Source of the DNA: an uncultured Lactobacillus sp.
GTDB lineage: Bacteria > Bacillota > Bacilli > Lactobacillales > Lactobacillaceae
NCBI GenBank assembly: GCA_937874185.1
Contig: CALNAK010000022.1
Location: 186,001 to 250,000, forward strand
Length of the DNA stretch: 64,000 nucleotides
Direction of reading: 5' to 3'
Part shown: positions 42,666 through 51,418 of the stretch, in pieces
Layout: every line of letters begins with the position of its first letter
Numbering within the stretch: the first letter of the stretch is position 1
The notes under the pieces: model-generated
What the model saw: only the letters and a program-made list of their open reading frames with translations
What the model was told of the DNA's origin: nothing
The model's database searches: none
Translations under genes and position numbers: made by a program

Positions 42666-43475
42666 ATGAATAACGCTAACTATAATCGGATATCTGCAAT
42701 GGATATTAGACGAGAGGCTCACCGAGCTTTTAGAAAAGATATTAAGGGAAATGTTTCCCTTAACATAATTCCAATTCTGTTAAGATTTTTAGCAGTCTAC
42801 TTTGGAACAAGAATTTACACAACCTGGATGGCTAATTTAAATGTTAATTTGGCTGATCCAGCTCAGACAAGCCAACGTTTATCTGAAATTTCAGTGAATA
42901 TGGCAAATGATCCAAGTTCTGCTACCAAATATATGCTTACTTTAACGCCACAAACGAATGTAGCGGTATATGCTTTCATGTTTTTCTTCATGATGATTTG
43001 TGCGGGTATTTCATATACATTGGTGGATAAAATCCGTAAACCTGATTACCAAATAAACGCTTTAAAAGATAGTTTACAAGCCTTTACAGGAAGATATTTC
43101 TTCCCATTACTATTTATAACAGCATTGTTAGGACTCTTCTTAGAGGCTGGATTTATGCTTTATGTTATTCCAGGAATTTGGTTCTTAGTTATTTTCTCGC
43201 AAAGCTTCTTAGTCTTTAAAGATGATCTTGCACAATCAGATAATGGCAAGTGGACCATCAGAATGGCCTTTTCAACATTTAGCCGTAGTTCAATCTTGAT
43301 GCGTGGGTATAAATGGACTTATTTCTCATTTATCTTTGAATTTTTCTTCTGGGAAATTTTGAATGCTTTAACACATGAATTGTTATCGTTATGGTTACAA
43401 CCATATGAGCAATTAGTTATGGCAACGTTCTATCAAAAAGTTCTTGAAAACAACGTTAAAAATCAGAGTAAATAA
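42666..43475 (+). CDS. DUF975 family membrane protein
   Basis: 269 residues from the ATG after gcgaggggtattg; an upstream in-frame ATG lies too far from that site. ISAMDIRREAHRAFRKDIKGN at the N-terminus is the DUF975 opening, followed by about five membrane helices and WTIRMAFSTFSRSSILMRGYKW (about 200). Function is unknown. A separate -10 box (TATAAT at 42634-42639, with TG one base before it) suggests its own promoter. A bidirectional terminator separates it from the convergent mntR-like gene. Confidence 0.8.
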   Translation: MNNANYNRISAMDIRREAHRAFRKDIKGNVSLNIIPILLRFLAVYFGTRIYTTWMANLNVNLADPAQTSQRLSEISVNMANDPSSATKYMLTLTPQTNVAVYAFMFFFMMICAGISYTLVDKIRKPDYQINALKDSLQAFTGRYFFPLLFITALLGLFLEAGFMLYVIPGIWFLVIFSQSFLVFKDDLAQSDNGKWTIRMAFSTFSRSSILMRGYKWTYFSFIFEFFFWEILNALTHELLSLWLQPYEQLVMATFYQKVLENNVKNQSK

Positions 43476-43512
43476 AAAATGACCGTGATGAATTTCATCA
43501 CGGTCATTTTTT
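43474..43512. terminator. Bidirectional terminator
   Basis: aaaaatgaccgtgatgaa and ttcatcacggtcattttt pair over 18 bp, with A and T tracts on both sides, between convergent genes. Confidence 0.92.
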
Positions 43513-44161
43513 ATCTTAGTTCAACGAAGATATAGTCGATTGCTTTAGCACCGATAGTCAACTTTGAGCCGTCCTCTTTTTCAACTACTAACGAGTTATC
43601 AAACTTTTCGTGTTTAACAACCGTAATAATATCGTCAATTTCGATACTAAGACTTCCAAAATATTGTAGAAAGTCATAATTATCGGAAACACGGACGATT
43701 TGCACTTTAGTTCCATCAGAAATCATGCTGAGTAATTTATCATCAGCATCGGTTTCACCTTGACCATTTCCAGGGATAATACCACCATGTGGGCAACGTT
43801 GAGGGTGATCTAGGAAATCATTCAGGTGATCGATCAAATCGTCGTCAGAAGAATGTTCTAGGGCATCAGCGTTATGGTGAACGTTATCGACTGGATATTC
43901 TAAGCATTTATTTAAAAATACTTCCCAAAGTCGGTGAGTCCGAACTAGTTTTTCGGATACTTTATTCCCCTTTGGTGTTAGCACAATCTTGTTATAAGGA
44001 GAATGTGTTAAGTAGCCTTCACTAGCAAGTGCATTCAACATTTCAGTTACCGAGGGAGCGGAAACATTCATGATTTCTGAAATACGCTTGTTGGTGATTT
44101 TGGTAAAATCATAATTTAGTTCATAAATCGTTTTTAAATAGTTTTCTTTGTTAGGTGACAA
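43511..44161 (-). CDS. mntR: DtxR/MntR family metal-dependent repressor
   Basis: 216 residues: an N-terminal DtxR winged helix (ITNKRISEIMNVSAPSVTEML, about 21-41, VLTPKGNKV), a dimerisation/metal domain (THRLWEVFLNKCL and HHNADALEHSSDDDLIDHL, with E/H metal ligands, about 74-113) and a C-terminal FeoA/SH3-like domain. It probably represses manganese or iron uptake genes when the metal is abundant. The stop lies in the shared terminator. Manganese is preferred because lactobacilli rely on it, but the metal is inferred. Confidence 0.85.
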   Translation of the reverse strand: MSPNKENYLKTIYELNYDFTKITNKRISEIMNVSAPSVTEMLNALASEGYLTHSPYNKIVLTPKGNKVSEKLVRTHRLWEVFLNKCLEYPVDNVHHNADALEHSSDDDLIDHLNDFLDHPQRCPHGGIIPGNGQGETDADDKLLSMISDGTKVQIVRVSDNYDFLQYFGSLSIEIDDIITVVKHEKFDNSLVVEKEDGSKLTIGAKAIDYIFVELR

Positions 44162-44281
44162 TTTTGCAACCTTTCGTTTAACCTAATAATTTTATTAGTC
44201 CCTCTATTATAGCGCATATCGCTCAACTTTGATAATCCATAATGTTAAAATAATTATTGTAATGGGAAGAGGGGATTTTTT

Positions 44282-44803
44282 ATGAGTGAGCCAAAACGTC
44301 GTTTTGACTGGTTCGGTTTTATAATTGGTTTAATATCACTATATGCAGGATATTTGGTAATCTGGTATCCATTAAGTAGTTTATCAACGATTGCTGTAGT
44401 ATTTGGTGTTTTTGTAATTTTACGTGGTGTTTATCAATTATGGTTCGGATCACAAATGACCAAGTTTCTAGGAGTACGAAGTGGCTGGACGATATTTACG
44501 GCCATCGTTAATATTATTATCGGTATTATTTTCGTTTCACACGTCAAAGTGGGAGTGGTCGTTATCGTTTATATGTTTGCTATTTGGTTCTTACTAGATG
44601 CGATTTTCCAAATCTTCACTTCACGTTTTTATCATTTCTTCGGTAAAAAATATTACATCTTCATTGTGATATTAGCTATGTTGAATTTACTATTCGCAGT
44701 AATTTTATTGTTTAATCCTGTGCTAGCCGGTAGTTTCATCGTCTTCATGTTGGCGTTCTTCTTCTTTGCCACTGGTATTTCGGAAATTATCGAGGCATTT
44801 TAA
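44282..44803 (+). CDS. HdeD/DUF308 family membrane protein
   Basis: 173 residues with six membrane helices. WFGFIIGLISLYAGYLVIWYP at the N-terminus and FGVFVILRGVYQLWFGSQM (about 40-58) are the repeated two-helix units of HdeD-like acid-resistance proteins. The specific role in Gram-positives is unclear. Monocistronic, with an agaggggat ribosome binding site; no terminator is visible before the tRNA gene. Confidence 0.82.
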   Translation: MSEPKRRFDWFGFIIGLISLYAGYLVIWYPLSSLSTIAVVFGVFVILRGVYQLWFGSQMTKFLGVRSGWTIFTAIVNIIIGIIFVSHVKVGVVVIVYMFAIWFLLDAIFQIFTSRFYHFFGKKYYIFIVILAMLNLLFAVILLFNPVLAGSFIVFMLAFFFFATGISEIIEAF

Positions 44804-44854
44804 TTAAAAGCATTCTCTACATGAATCAAATTTGATAAAATGTAGAAGATGTAT

Positions 44855-44928
44855 GCCGTCTTAGCTCAGATAGGTAGAGCATCACCATGGTAAGGTGGGG
44901 GTCGTCGGTTCAAATCCGATAGACGGCT
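44855..44928 (+). tRNA. tRNA-Thr(GGT)
   Basis: A full 74-nt cloverleaf. Acceptor gccgtct/agacggc, D arm tagctcagataggtagagca, anticodon arm tcacc-atggtaa-ggtgg with anticodon GGT, and T arm gtcgg-ttcaaat-ccgat. The discriminator is T and CCA is not encoded. Confidence 0.95.
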
Positions 44929-45123
44929 GTTTAATAAAGTATATACATTCAAGTGATTGAGATTAATAATTATTAATCTTGATCATTTTTTGTTTTACAT
45001 AAATTTTATCAATGGTATCATTAATCGGTGTTTTACTTTGAATTAATTTGTTAGGTCTGTGACAAGAATTTGATTATATTAGTCGAATTCTAGCTAATCA
45101 ATTAATATTTGGGAGTGGAAAAG

Positions 45124-45993
45124 ATGTATCAATTACTTACGGATTCAGAATGTGACTTACCTTTAGCTACGCTAAAAGATAACAATGTGGATGCAATCTA
45201 TTTCCATACTGAGATTGATGGCAAAGACCTAGTGAATGATTTTGGTAAAAGCTATAATCTCGATGATTTTTATAAACAAATTCAAGCAGGGGTATTGCCA
45301 AGTACAACGCAAGTTAATGTTGGTGAATATTTCGAATTTTTCAAAACATATGTTGAAGCTGGAACTGCAATTGCTTATGTAGGTTTTTCCGGGGGCCTAA
45401 GTGGTTCAATGTCCAGCGCACAACAGGCAAAAGAAATGTTACTGGAATCATATCCAGATGCAAAAATTGCTATTATAGATACTTTGGCTGCTAGTGGTGG
45501 CGAAGGTCGTCTAGTTTTAGAAGCAATAAGATTACAAAAGGCTGGCGTTAACCTCGATGATTTGGTAGAGTGGTTTGATAAGAACAAGTTAAGACTTCAA
45601 CAATGGTTTACAGTTGATAATTTAACTTATCTTTATCATGGTGGACGTATTTCACGTGCATCAGCCACTTTGGGAACATTACTCAAAGTTAAGCCATTAC
45701 TAGATGTTGATCCAGCTGGTAAATTACGTTTTGTTTCAAAGATTCGTACTCGTAAGAAGTCATTGATAACATTGGCCGATAAAGTGGTCACTGCAATGCA
45801 AGATGATTTAGATCAACCAATTGTCATTACAACAAGTGGCGATTGGGAAGCTGCAGATGTTGTTAAAACACATATACTTGATAAAGTCGCCGGGGCTAAT
45901 ATACAAGTAAATCCAATCGGAATGACGATTTCTAGTCATACTGGATTCGGATGTGTTGCTGTATTCGTGATGGGTTCTCAAAAACGCGTTTAA
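45124..45993 (+). CDS. DegV family fatty-acid-binding protein
   Basis: About 289 residues. The ATG after gggagtggaaaag is chosen over an upstream in-frame start. LLTDSECDL (about 3-11) and STTQVNVGEYFEFF (about 59-72), VGFSGGLSGS and the C-terminal TGFGCVAVFVMG define DegV proteins, which bind fatty acids and serve as the binding subunit (FakB) of fatty acid kinase. The kinase FakA is not in the window. Monocistronic, ended by a short hairpin. Confidence 0.88.
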   Translation: MYQLLTDSECDLPLATLKDNNVDAIYFHTEIDGKDLVNDFGKSYNLDDFYKQIQAGVLPSTTQVNVGEYFEFFKTYVEAGTAIAYVGFSGGLSGSMSSAQQAKEMLLESYPDAKIAIIDTLAASGGEGRLVLEAIRLQKAGVNLDDLVEWFDKNKLRLQQWFTVDNLTYLYHGGRISRASATLGTLLKVKPLLDVDPAGKLRFVSKIRTRKKSLITLADKVVTAMQDDLDQPIVITTSGDWEAADVVKTHILDKVAGANIQVNPIGMTISSHTGFGCVAVFVMGSQKRV

Positions 45994-46024
45994 TATAGTC
46001 AATTATATTAATAAATAAAAAGAC

Positions 46025-46049
46025 GTCTGACAATTTGTCAGGCATTTTT
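46025..46049 (+). terminator. Terminator of the degV-like gene
   Basis: gtctgaca and tgtcaggc form an 8-bp stem followed by attttt. Confidence 0.7.
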
Positions 46050-46197
46050 GTGTTGTGAGAGGTTATTATGTCACTAAGATATTTTGAATAAATAAGTCTA
46101 TTTATATTTGAATAACTAAATAAAATTGTTGGAATAATTGCTTGCTACAAAATTTCCATATCTATAAAGTTGGAACTATAAAAGAGGCGTTGGGAAA

Positions 46198-46572
46198 ATG
46201 AATATGAATACTCTATTTATCTTGTTAATGATTTTATATCCAATTTTTTTGATCTTTATGATTGATACACACGTTCATTATATGGATGTAAAAACTCAGA
46301 AATTTAATCTTAATTTGAGTTCAATTATTAATAAAAGTTGTGGCTATGCGATAGTTTGTTTGGCAATTGTCATACCGTTAATGGTGGGGCATATTTATTT
46401 AGCCTTGCTTACCAATTCTAGTCGGGACATTTTTGAAACGGTACTGATTATTTCCAGAGGAATTGATATTATTGCGACCGCCAGTTTAATCGTATTTTGT
46501 GGATCGCAATATTTGATGGTTAATCATGAGATTAAAAACTGCTTAAATCATGATCGTCAGAAAATTGACTAA
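46198..46572 (+). CDS. Hypothetical membrane protein
   Basis: 124 residues with three hydrophobic segments (about 3-21, 50-73 and 85-108). I do not recognise the family. A gaggcgttggg ribosome binding site precedes the ATG. It converges with the HxlR gene, and the two stop codons abut with no spacer, so the transcripts must overlap. Confidence 0.65.
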   Translation: MNMNTLFILLMILYPIFLIFMIDTHVHYMDVKTQKFNLNLSSIINKSCGYAIVCLAIVIPLMVGHIYLALLTNSSRDIFETVLIISRGIDIIATASLIVFCGSQYLMVNHEIKNCLNHDRQKID

Positions 46573-46926
46573 TTATTCCTTATTATTCTTAACTGCGGTA
46601 ATGTACATTTCTCCCCAGGCGTCCATAGCGTTAATTACGGGGATTATTGCGGTTCCTAAACGAGTTAATTGATAGCTAGTTTTAATGGGGTCAGAGGTAG
46701 AATCAATTTCCTTTTGAATGATGTGATCATTTTCTAATTGTTCTAATTGCAGCGATAGTATTTCATCCGAACAATTTGATAAAGATTTTTGAATTTCAAT
46801 ATAACTCTTTTCCGCCACCATTAACTGACAGAGAATAATTGATTTATATTTTCCATTTAAAATTTTTAAAGTACTATCAATGGGAGAGAATTCTCCATGA
46901 CGTCCAAATGAATCCGTTTCGTTCAT
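46573..46926 (-). CDS. HxlR family transcriptional regulator
   Basis: About 117 residues from the ATG after ggaggcgctaatt; the frame is open 10 codons further upstream without a good ribosome binding site. STLKILNGKYKSIILCQLM (about 16-34), ILSLQLEQLENDHIIQKEI and TSYQLTRLGTAIIPVINAM are HxlR winged-helix features. Such regulators often respond to electrophiles or oxidants through a cysteine; two cysteines are present. The target could be the convergent membrane protein or genes elsewhere. Confidence 0.85.
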   Translation of the reverse strand: MNETDSFGRHGEFSPIDSTLKILNGKYKSIILCQLMVAEKSYIEIQKSLSNCSDEILSLQLEQLENDHIIQKEIDSTSDPIKTSYQLTRLGTAIIPVINAMDAWGEMYITAVKNNKE

Positions 46927-47147
46927 AATTAGCGCCTCCGATAACTTAAATGTCATCTGGATTGTATCATCATATTGGTTGATAACGTAATTATTTTAAT
47001 AGGTATATCCTGATAAATTTTTCGATATTTTGTATCGTAAGAATTTTGGGTTATGCCTATTTATTTTTAACTTTTTTCAACTTGGCATGAAAATTTAGTA
47101 AACATTAAATTACGAATTACTACTGAATCATCTATATAAAGTGTGAT

Positions 47148-47176
47148 TTGACAATGTTTTGGAGTAGAGTAATAAT
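47148..47176 (+). promoter_or_regulatory. Promoter of the LPQTG surface protein gene
   Basis: TTGACA and AATAAT with a 17-bp spacer, about 80 bp before the start codon. The long leader may carry extra control. Confidence 0.55.
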
Positions 47177-47255
47177 TTTCATAAATAAAATTATTACCAG
47201 TTTTTATTAGATAATAATAATTATTCTAAATTTAATGAGGGAGATTTAGTTAATT

Positions 47256-49295
47256 ATGTCGATTAAAAAGGGAAATAAGTGGGCGTTATCATGTGTATCT
47301 GTAAGCGCTGCAATATTAGTTGGGATTAGCGTTAACAATATCAATGTTAATGCTGATGTTGAGGATACTGATTCTACTGTAACGGGGGTTGCTGTAAGTC
47401 AAAGTGTTAGTGAAAATAGTGGTAGTGGTAAGTTATCAACCGATAGTGGTGCAGATGCTTCAACAAGTCAAAATGTTGGAAGTACAAATAATTCAACAAG
47501 TCAAAATGGTGATGAGTCCAGTAAAAATGCTTTAGGCGCAAGCAAATCAGTAAGTGGTGATAGTCAAAAAGCATCATCAACTACAAATAGTAATGTTGCA
47601 AATGTAAATCCTGATGTTAAAGATGGTGGCCATGTTAGTGATGATTATCCAGATGTAGCTAATAATACTTTAGGATATGCCTCAAAATTCCATGTCTTTG
47701 CTAATGATGCGACTTTAACTGCTCATACTAATGGTAATATTGCGGTAAAAAATTTACACGGTGAAGTTAATTTTGGTACCAATATTCATGAGACATTAGT
47801 TAATAAAGATATTTCTTATATTCAAAATATGACGAAGATAGCTGGCAGTTCTTTTGTTGAAGCACCAGATGATGAAACAAGAGGTAATAAAGTTATTTTT
47901 GGGGATTCTATTAAACTAGATGTAACTAACCCCCATAGACCAACTGCAGATGGTACTTATATTGATCATTTGAAAGCCGGTGAAATCCATCAAGATAAAA
48001 ATGGTAATAAGTATATTGATTTTGATACTTATTTTAAAATATTAAAAGCCACATCTGACTCTCTTTCAAATGAAAATCCTGATGTACATATTAAATCATC
48101 AGACTTTACAGATCCCAACCAAAGAGTTATTAATTTGCAAGGTTATGAACCTAATGAAAAGAATGAAATTATTATTAATATTGATCCCGATGTTTTGAGA
48201 TCAGGGACACCACTAACTATTTATGGGTTATCAAAGGATGCAGGTGGAACTAATGTTATTTTTAACGTTGATACTAACGGAATAGAAGAATATGACATTA
48301 ATTCTCAAATAAGATTGATTTATAATAATGGACAGACTAACGATGGTAATGATACTTCAGAGCGTCCTAATAAGGAAACTGAGTACTTTGATGACAATCA
48401 CTTACTTTGGAACTTTTACAATAATAATGGACTAATCAATATTGATAGACCATTCCAAGGTAGTGTCTTAGCACCTAATTCAACAATTAATGTTAATCAA
48501 AATCTTGATGGTAATATTATTGCTAATAAAGTAAATGTGAGGGCCGAATCACATAGATGGGACTTCCAAGATAATTCAGATAAGAAGACTCAATTTGAAA
48601 GACCAGTTGTAATACCTGGTCAGGTACCTGAACTTCCAGGTGAAGAGGATAATGACGGAAATAATATTGAACATCCCGATGAAGAAGAGGAAGAGGAAAT
48701 TGACGAAGATGGCAATTTAATCGACCCTGAAGATCCAGATTCAGAGAAACCAGGAACAACAGATCCAGATACCGACAATGGTGATGAAGATGGCGACGAA
48801 GACACCGATAATGGTACCGATGAAGATAAGGATGATGAAGATACCGACAACGGTACTGATGAAGATAAAGACGATGAAGATACCGATAACGGTACTGACG
48901 AAGATAAAGATGACGATAAAGATGACGAAGATACCGACAACGGTACTGACGAAGACAAAGACGATGAAGATGCCGACACCGATACTGATGAAGACAAAGA
49001 TGACGAAGAATCTGACGCCAACACCGATGAAAATCAGAATTTGATTACAAATGGTGGTTCTGAAGGTAGTCAAGAAACTTCAGACTCAAAGGATAATGAG
49101 TTAGAAGGCGGCGTATTATCAGATGTTGTTGGTAATGACAAAACTGAATCACAAACTCCAGATTTAGCTACATCAAACACAACTGGAACTTTGCCACAAA
49201 CTGGTGAAGCTAGTGGTGTGATCGCTACAATTGCTGGTATTATCATGATTGCTTTAGGTTTTTTATTAAAGACGATCGGAATTAAAAAGGACTAA
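47256..49295 (+). CDS. LPQTG-anchored surface protein with choice-of-anchor A domain and acidic repeats
   Basis: 679 residues. The signal peptide (KWALSCVSVSAAILVGISV, about 9-27) is followed by a Ser/Asn-rich linker (40-125). A choice-of-anchor A domain spans about 135-430: YASKFHVFANDATLTAHTNG near its start and GSVLAPNSTINVNQNLDGNI near its end. An Asp/Glu-rich region (about 470-595) holds 13-residue repeats DTDNGTDEDKDDE. The sortase signal LPQTGEASG is at about 647, with a final hydrophobic helix and KKD tail. It is wall-anchored and strongly acidic; a role in adhesion or cation binding is inferred. Confidence 0.9.
   Translation: MSIKKGNKWALSCVSVSAAILVGISVNNINVNADVEDTDSTVTGVAVSQSVSENSGSGKLSTDSGADASTSQNVGSTNNSTSQNGDESSKNALGASKSVSGDSQKASSTTNSNVANVNPDVKDGGHVSDDYPDVANNTLGYASKFHVFANDATLTAHTNGNIAVKNLHGEVNFGTNIHETLVNKDISYIQNMTKIAGSSFVEAPDDETRGNKVIFGDSIKLDVTNPHRPTADGTYIDHLKAGEIHQDKNGNKYIDFDTYFKILKATSDSLSNENPDVHIKSSDFTDPNQRVINLQGYEPNEKNEIIINIDPDVLRSGTPLTIYGLSKDAGGTNVIFNVDTNGIEEYDINSQIRLIYNNGQTNDGNDTSERPNKETEYFDDNHLLWNFYNNNGLINIDRPFQGSVLAPNSTINVNQNLDGNIIANKVNVRAESHRWDFQDNSDKKTQFERPVVIPGQVPELPGEEDNDGNNIEHPDEEEEEEIDEDGNLIDPEDPDSEKPGTTDPDTDNGDEDGDEDTDNGTDEDKDDEDTDNGTDEDKDDEDTDNGTDEDKDDDKDDEDTDNGTDEDKDDEDADTDTDEDKDDEESDANTDENQNLITNGGSEGSQETSDSKDNELEGGVLSDVVGNDKTESQTPDLATSNTTGTLPQTGEASGVIATIAGIIMIALGFLLKTIGIKKD
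48765..49030 (+). repeat. Tandem 39-bp repeats in the LPQTG gene
   Basis: Five to six imperfect copies of a 39-bp unit encoding DTDNGTDEDKDDE, with a shortened unit in the middle. Copies differ mainly at synonymous positions. Such arrays change length by slippage or recombination. Confidence 0.85.
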
Positions 49296-49320
49296 AAAAG
49301 AATTTAATATTTAATAACAA

Positions 49321-49368
49321 AAGAGTGTCAATTCCAAATTCAAATATGGAATTGGCACTCTTTTTTGA
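49321..49368. terminator. Bidirectional terminator
   Basis: aagagtgtcaattcca and tggaattggcactctt form a 16-bp stem with a 10-nt loop and flanking T/A tracts, between convergent genes. Confidence 0.92.
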
Positions 49369-49370
49369 CT

Positions 49371-50480
49371 TTAATGTTTGGGAGCAGAACGAGTTTTCTT
49401 TGGTTCCTTATTTTTCTTACGACTATTACCAGTAAGCAAGTAATTGATTCCAGGTATCCAACTAAGAATCCAAATAATAATAATAGCGATAATGAGAACA
49501 ACAAAATAACGTAAGAATGTTGCAGCAATACCAGTTACAGCAACATTTTTCATAAACCATGGTTCGATGAAAAAGACGATTAAATTGTGAATTAAGTAAA
49601 TTCCAAACACCAATGGTGCTAAGAATTCAAAGATACCAATCGTAAATTTCGACTTTATTCTGGTACCCCATTTTTGTAATAGAATATATGCTGAAATCGA
49701 CATGATAGGGATAAATATTGAAGTTACGTAATAACTATTGTTGGCATCAAAGGTTTGGGGAACTGATTCTGAGAAGAAATTTCCGAAAGTTGCCATACCG
49801 ATGAAGAGTACTAATAACGCAAATGCACTCACATCTTTAACATTCAATTGGCTAATAATATATCCCAGAATGTAGTAACCAACAAATCCACCAATTAGCA
49901 AAAAGTTAGCAACTGGTGATAATTGGAAAACATGTTTGTATTCTTTGGGCATCATGACGCTGATTGAAGGTAGGAGTGAACAGGTAATTAACCAAACGCT
50001 AGTCACATAGAGCAACATCCTCGTACTAGCGTTATCCACAAATGTTTTAATAATTGGAGATAAAATATAGATTCCAATTAGCGGATACATGAACCAGAGG
50101 ATGGGGGATGTTGGTTGGTAAAGAATCAGCTGCAACCGGTGCCAAACTTGATTTGTCGTTATAACGTTGGATGTCAGATTCACAACCGTTGGAATAATAA
50201 TCGACCACATAATAAAGGGAATGGTGACACGGGGGATGCGCTTTTCCCAAGTATATTTGAGCGATAGGGTTTTCGGACTATTAAGCATTAATGATCCCGA
50301 AATCATAAAAAAGATTGGGACACTGATATGAGCAAAATAATTTAACATTTTAACTATTTGCCAATCAGTTGTACCAATATGTTTGGTCGTGTCGATAGTT
50401 GAAACATGAATGAATATAACTAATAAAATTGCGATAACACGTATAAAGTCTAAATAAAAAATTCGTTGTTTTTTATTCAT
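49371..50480 (-). CDS. Acyltransferase 3 family membrane protein (OafA/YrhL-like)
   Basis: 369 residues with ten or so helices. The opening FYLDFIRVIAILLVIFIHVST contains the conserved Arg and the catalytic His (about 13, 24) of acyltransferase-3 enzymes, and the ISVPIFFMISGSLML segment follows. Such enzymes acetylate peptidoglycan, teichoic acid or exopolysaccharide at the outer face. It has no other polysaccharide genes around it, and the acceptor is unknown. The tail is basic. Ribosome binding site is ggaggaattc. Confidence 0.85.
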   Translation of the reverse strand: MNKKQRIFYLDFIRVIAILLVIFIHVSTIDTTKHIGTTDWQIVKMLNYFAHISVPIFFMISGSLMLNSPKTLSLKYTWEKRIPRVTIPFIMWSIIIPTVVNLTSNVITTNQVWHRLQLILYQPTSPILWFMYPLIGIYILSPIIKTFVDNASTRMLLYVTSVWLITCSLLPSISVMMPKEYKHVFQLSPVANFLLIGGFVGYYILGYIISQLNVKDVSAFALLVLFIGMATFGNFFSESVPQTFDANNSYYVTSIFIPIMSISAYILLQKWGTRIKSKFTIGIFEFLAPLVFGIYLIHNLIVFFIEPWFMKNVAVTGIAATFLRYFVVLIIAIIIIWILSWIPGINYLLTGNSRKKNKEPKKTRSAPKH

Positions 50481-50591
50481 GAAGAATTCCTCCGTTAATA
50501 CTCTATTAATAATAGTTGAAAACCTAATGAAAATGAAGTATTGGCGTATGATATAATGACAAAGTAAAATTATTGATTGGAAGATATTATT

Positions 50592-51257
50592 ATGCGCGTA
50601 GGTGAATCCCCAGGAACAGATTTTGTTAGATATTTAATATGGATTGCATTTTCTATCGTCACACTGATGTTAAAGAATAATGCGGCCTCTCAAAAAGGAC
50701 TAGATGTACCAATCGTCATCATATTCTTTGTGGTTGGTTTGGTTACATTATTCTTGATGATTAGGAAATACGTCCGTGAGGAAAAGTCATTTTCAGATAC
50801 CGCTGACGGTTTTCTATATTCATTAGTTTCTAATATTGGTTTAGTTAGCTTGATGATTATCATGGTTTGTTTATTGAGAATCATGGTTAGTTATTTGCAA
50901 GTAACTGGTAAATTACCAAAATTCCAGAACAATGATGTCAGCAGTCCTGATCAAAAAGTATTTCTCTTCAATATGGTGGCAAATGTCTTCATTATTGCTA
51001 TTCAACAACAGTTAGTTCAAACAGGTTTCTTCTTCAATTATTTCTTTAGAAGAAGTTCATCATACAGTGCAATTATGGGAATCCTATTGAGTGGTATTGT
51101 TGCCGGAGTGATTAGTTTACCCGGATCAATAACTCAATTCATGATGATGATGGCTTTGGGCTGGTGCTACGCATTAACATATCTTTACACAAAAGATGAA
51201 AAAATGTCGATATTTGTTGCCATGGTAAGTGCCGCAGTTGGTACGATTATTATATAA
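50592..51257 (+). CDS. CPBP-like membrane protein lacking catalytic motifs
   Basis: About 221 residues with roughly six helices. The start is the ATG with ggaag 8 bp upstream. The last three helices follow the layout of CPBP (Abi) intramembrane proteases: VFIIAIQQQLVQTGFFFNYFF, LSGIVAGVISL and FVAMVSAAVGTI. At the positions of EExxxR, FxxxH and HxxxN they have QQ, a His-free segment and no His. It may be a pseudo-protease; the CPBP relation itself is inferred from topology. Monocistronic, with a terminator. Confidence 0.5.
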   Translation: MRVGESPGTDFVRYLIWIAFSIVTLMLKNNAASQKGLDVPIVIIFFVVGLVTLFLMIRKYVREEKSFSDTADGFLYSLVSNIGLVSLMIIMVCLLRIMVSYLQVTGKLPKFQNNDVSSPDQKVFLFNMVANVFIIAIQQQLVQTGFFFNYFFRRSSSYSAIMGILLSGIVAGVISLPGSITQFMMMMALGWCYALTYLYTKDEKMSIFVAMVSAAVGTIII

Positions 51258-51273
51258 AATTAAATAGTTAATC

Positions 51274-51306
51274 AAAAAGTGTTCTCTAATGAGAATGCTT
51301 TTTTTT
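51274..51306 (+). terminator. Terminator of the CPBP-like gene
   Basis: aagtgttctc and gagaatgctt form a 10-bp stem with a taat loop and a T-run. Confidence 0.88.
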
Positions 51307-51333
51307 CTGCCCAAATTTTTTGTTAGTTCTATT

Positions 51334-51347
51334 TGGAAACGGTTTCT
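51334..51347. promoter_or_regulatory. CcpA cre site upstream of fbp
   Basis: tggaaacggtttct matches the cre consensus except for the last base (T for A), 71 bp before the start codon. It suggests glucose-dependent control of the gluconeogenic bisphosphatase. Confidence 0.65.
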
Positions 51348-51418
51348 TTAAATGGTATAGTTGTAAATATGCTTGATGTAGCTTGTAATAATTGAGTTTT
51401 CTAAGGAAAGGTATACAA

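Noticed and set aside
48620..49073. Long antisense and alternate-frame ORFs across the acidic repeat region
   Set aside because: They are low-complexity (Ser/Val or Ile/Phe runs) and arise from the 39-bp repeat in the LPQTG gene; no ribosome binding site fits.
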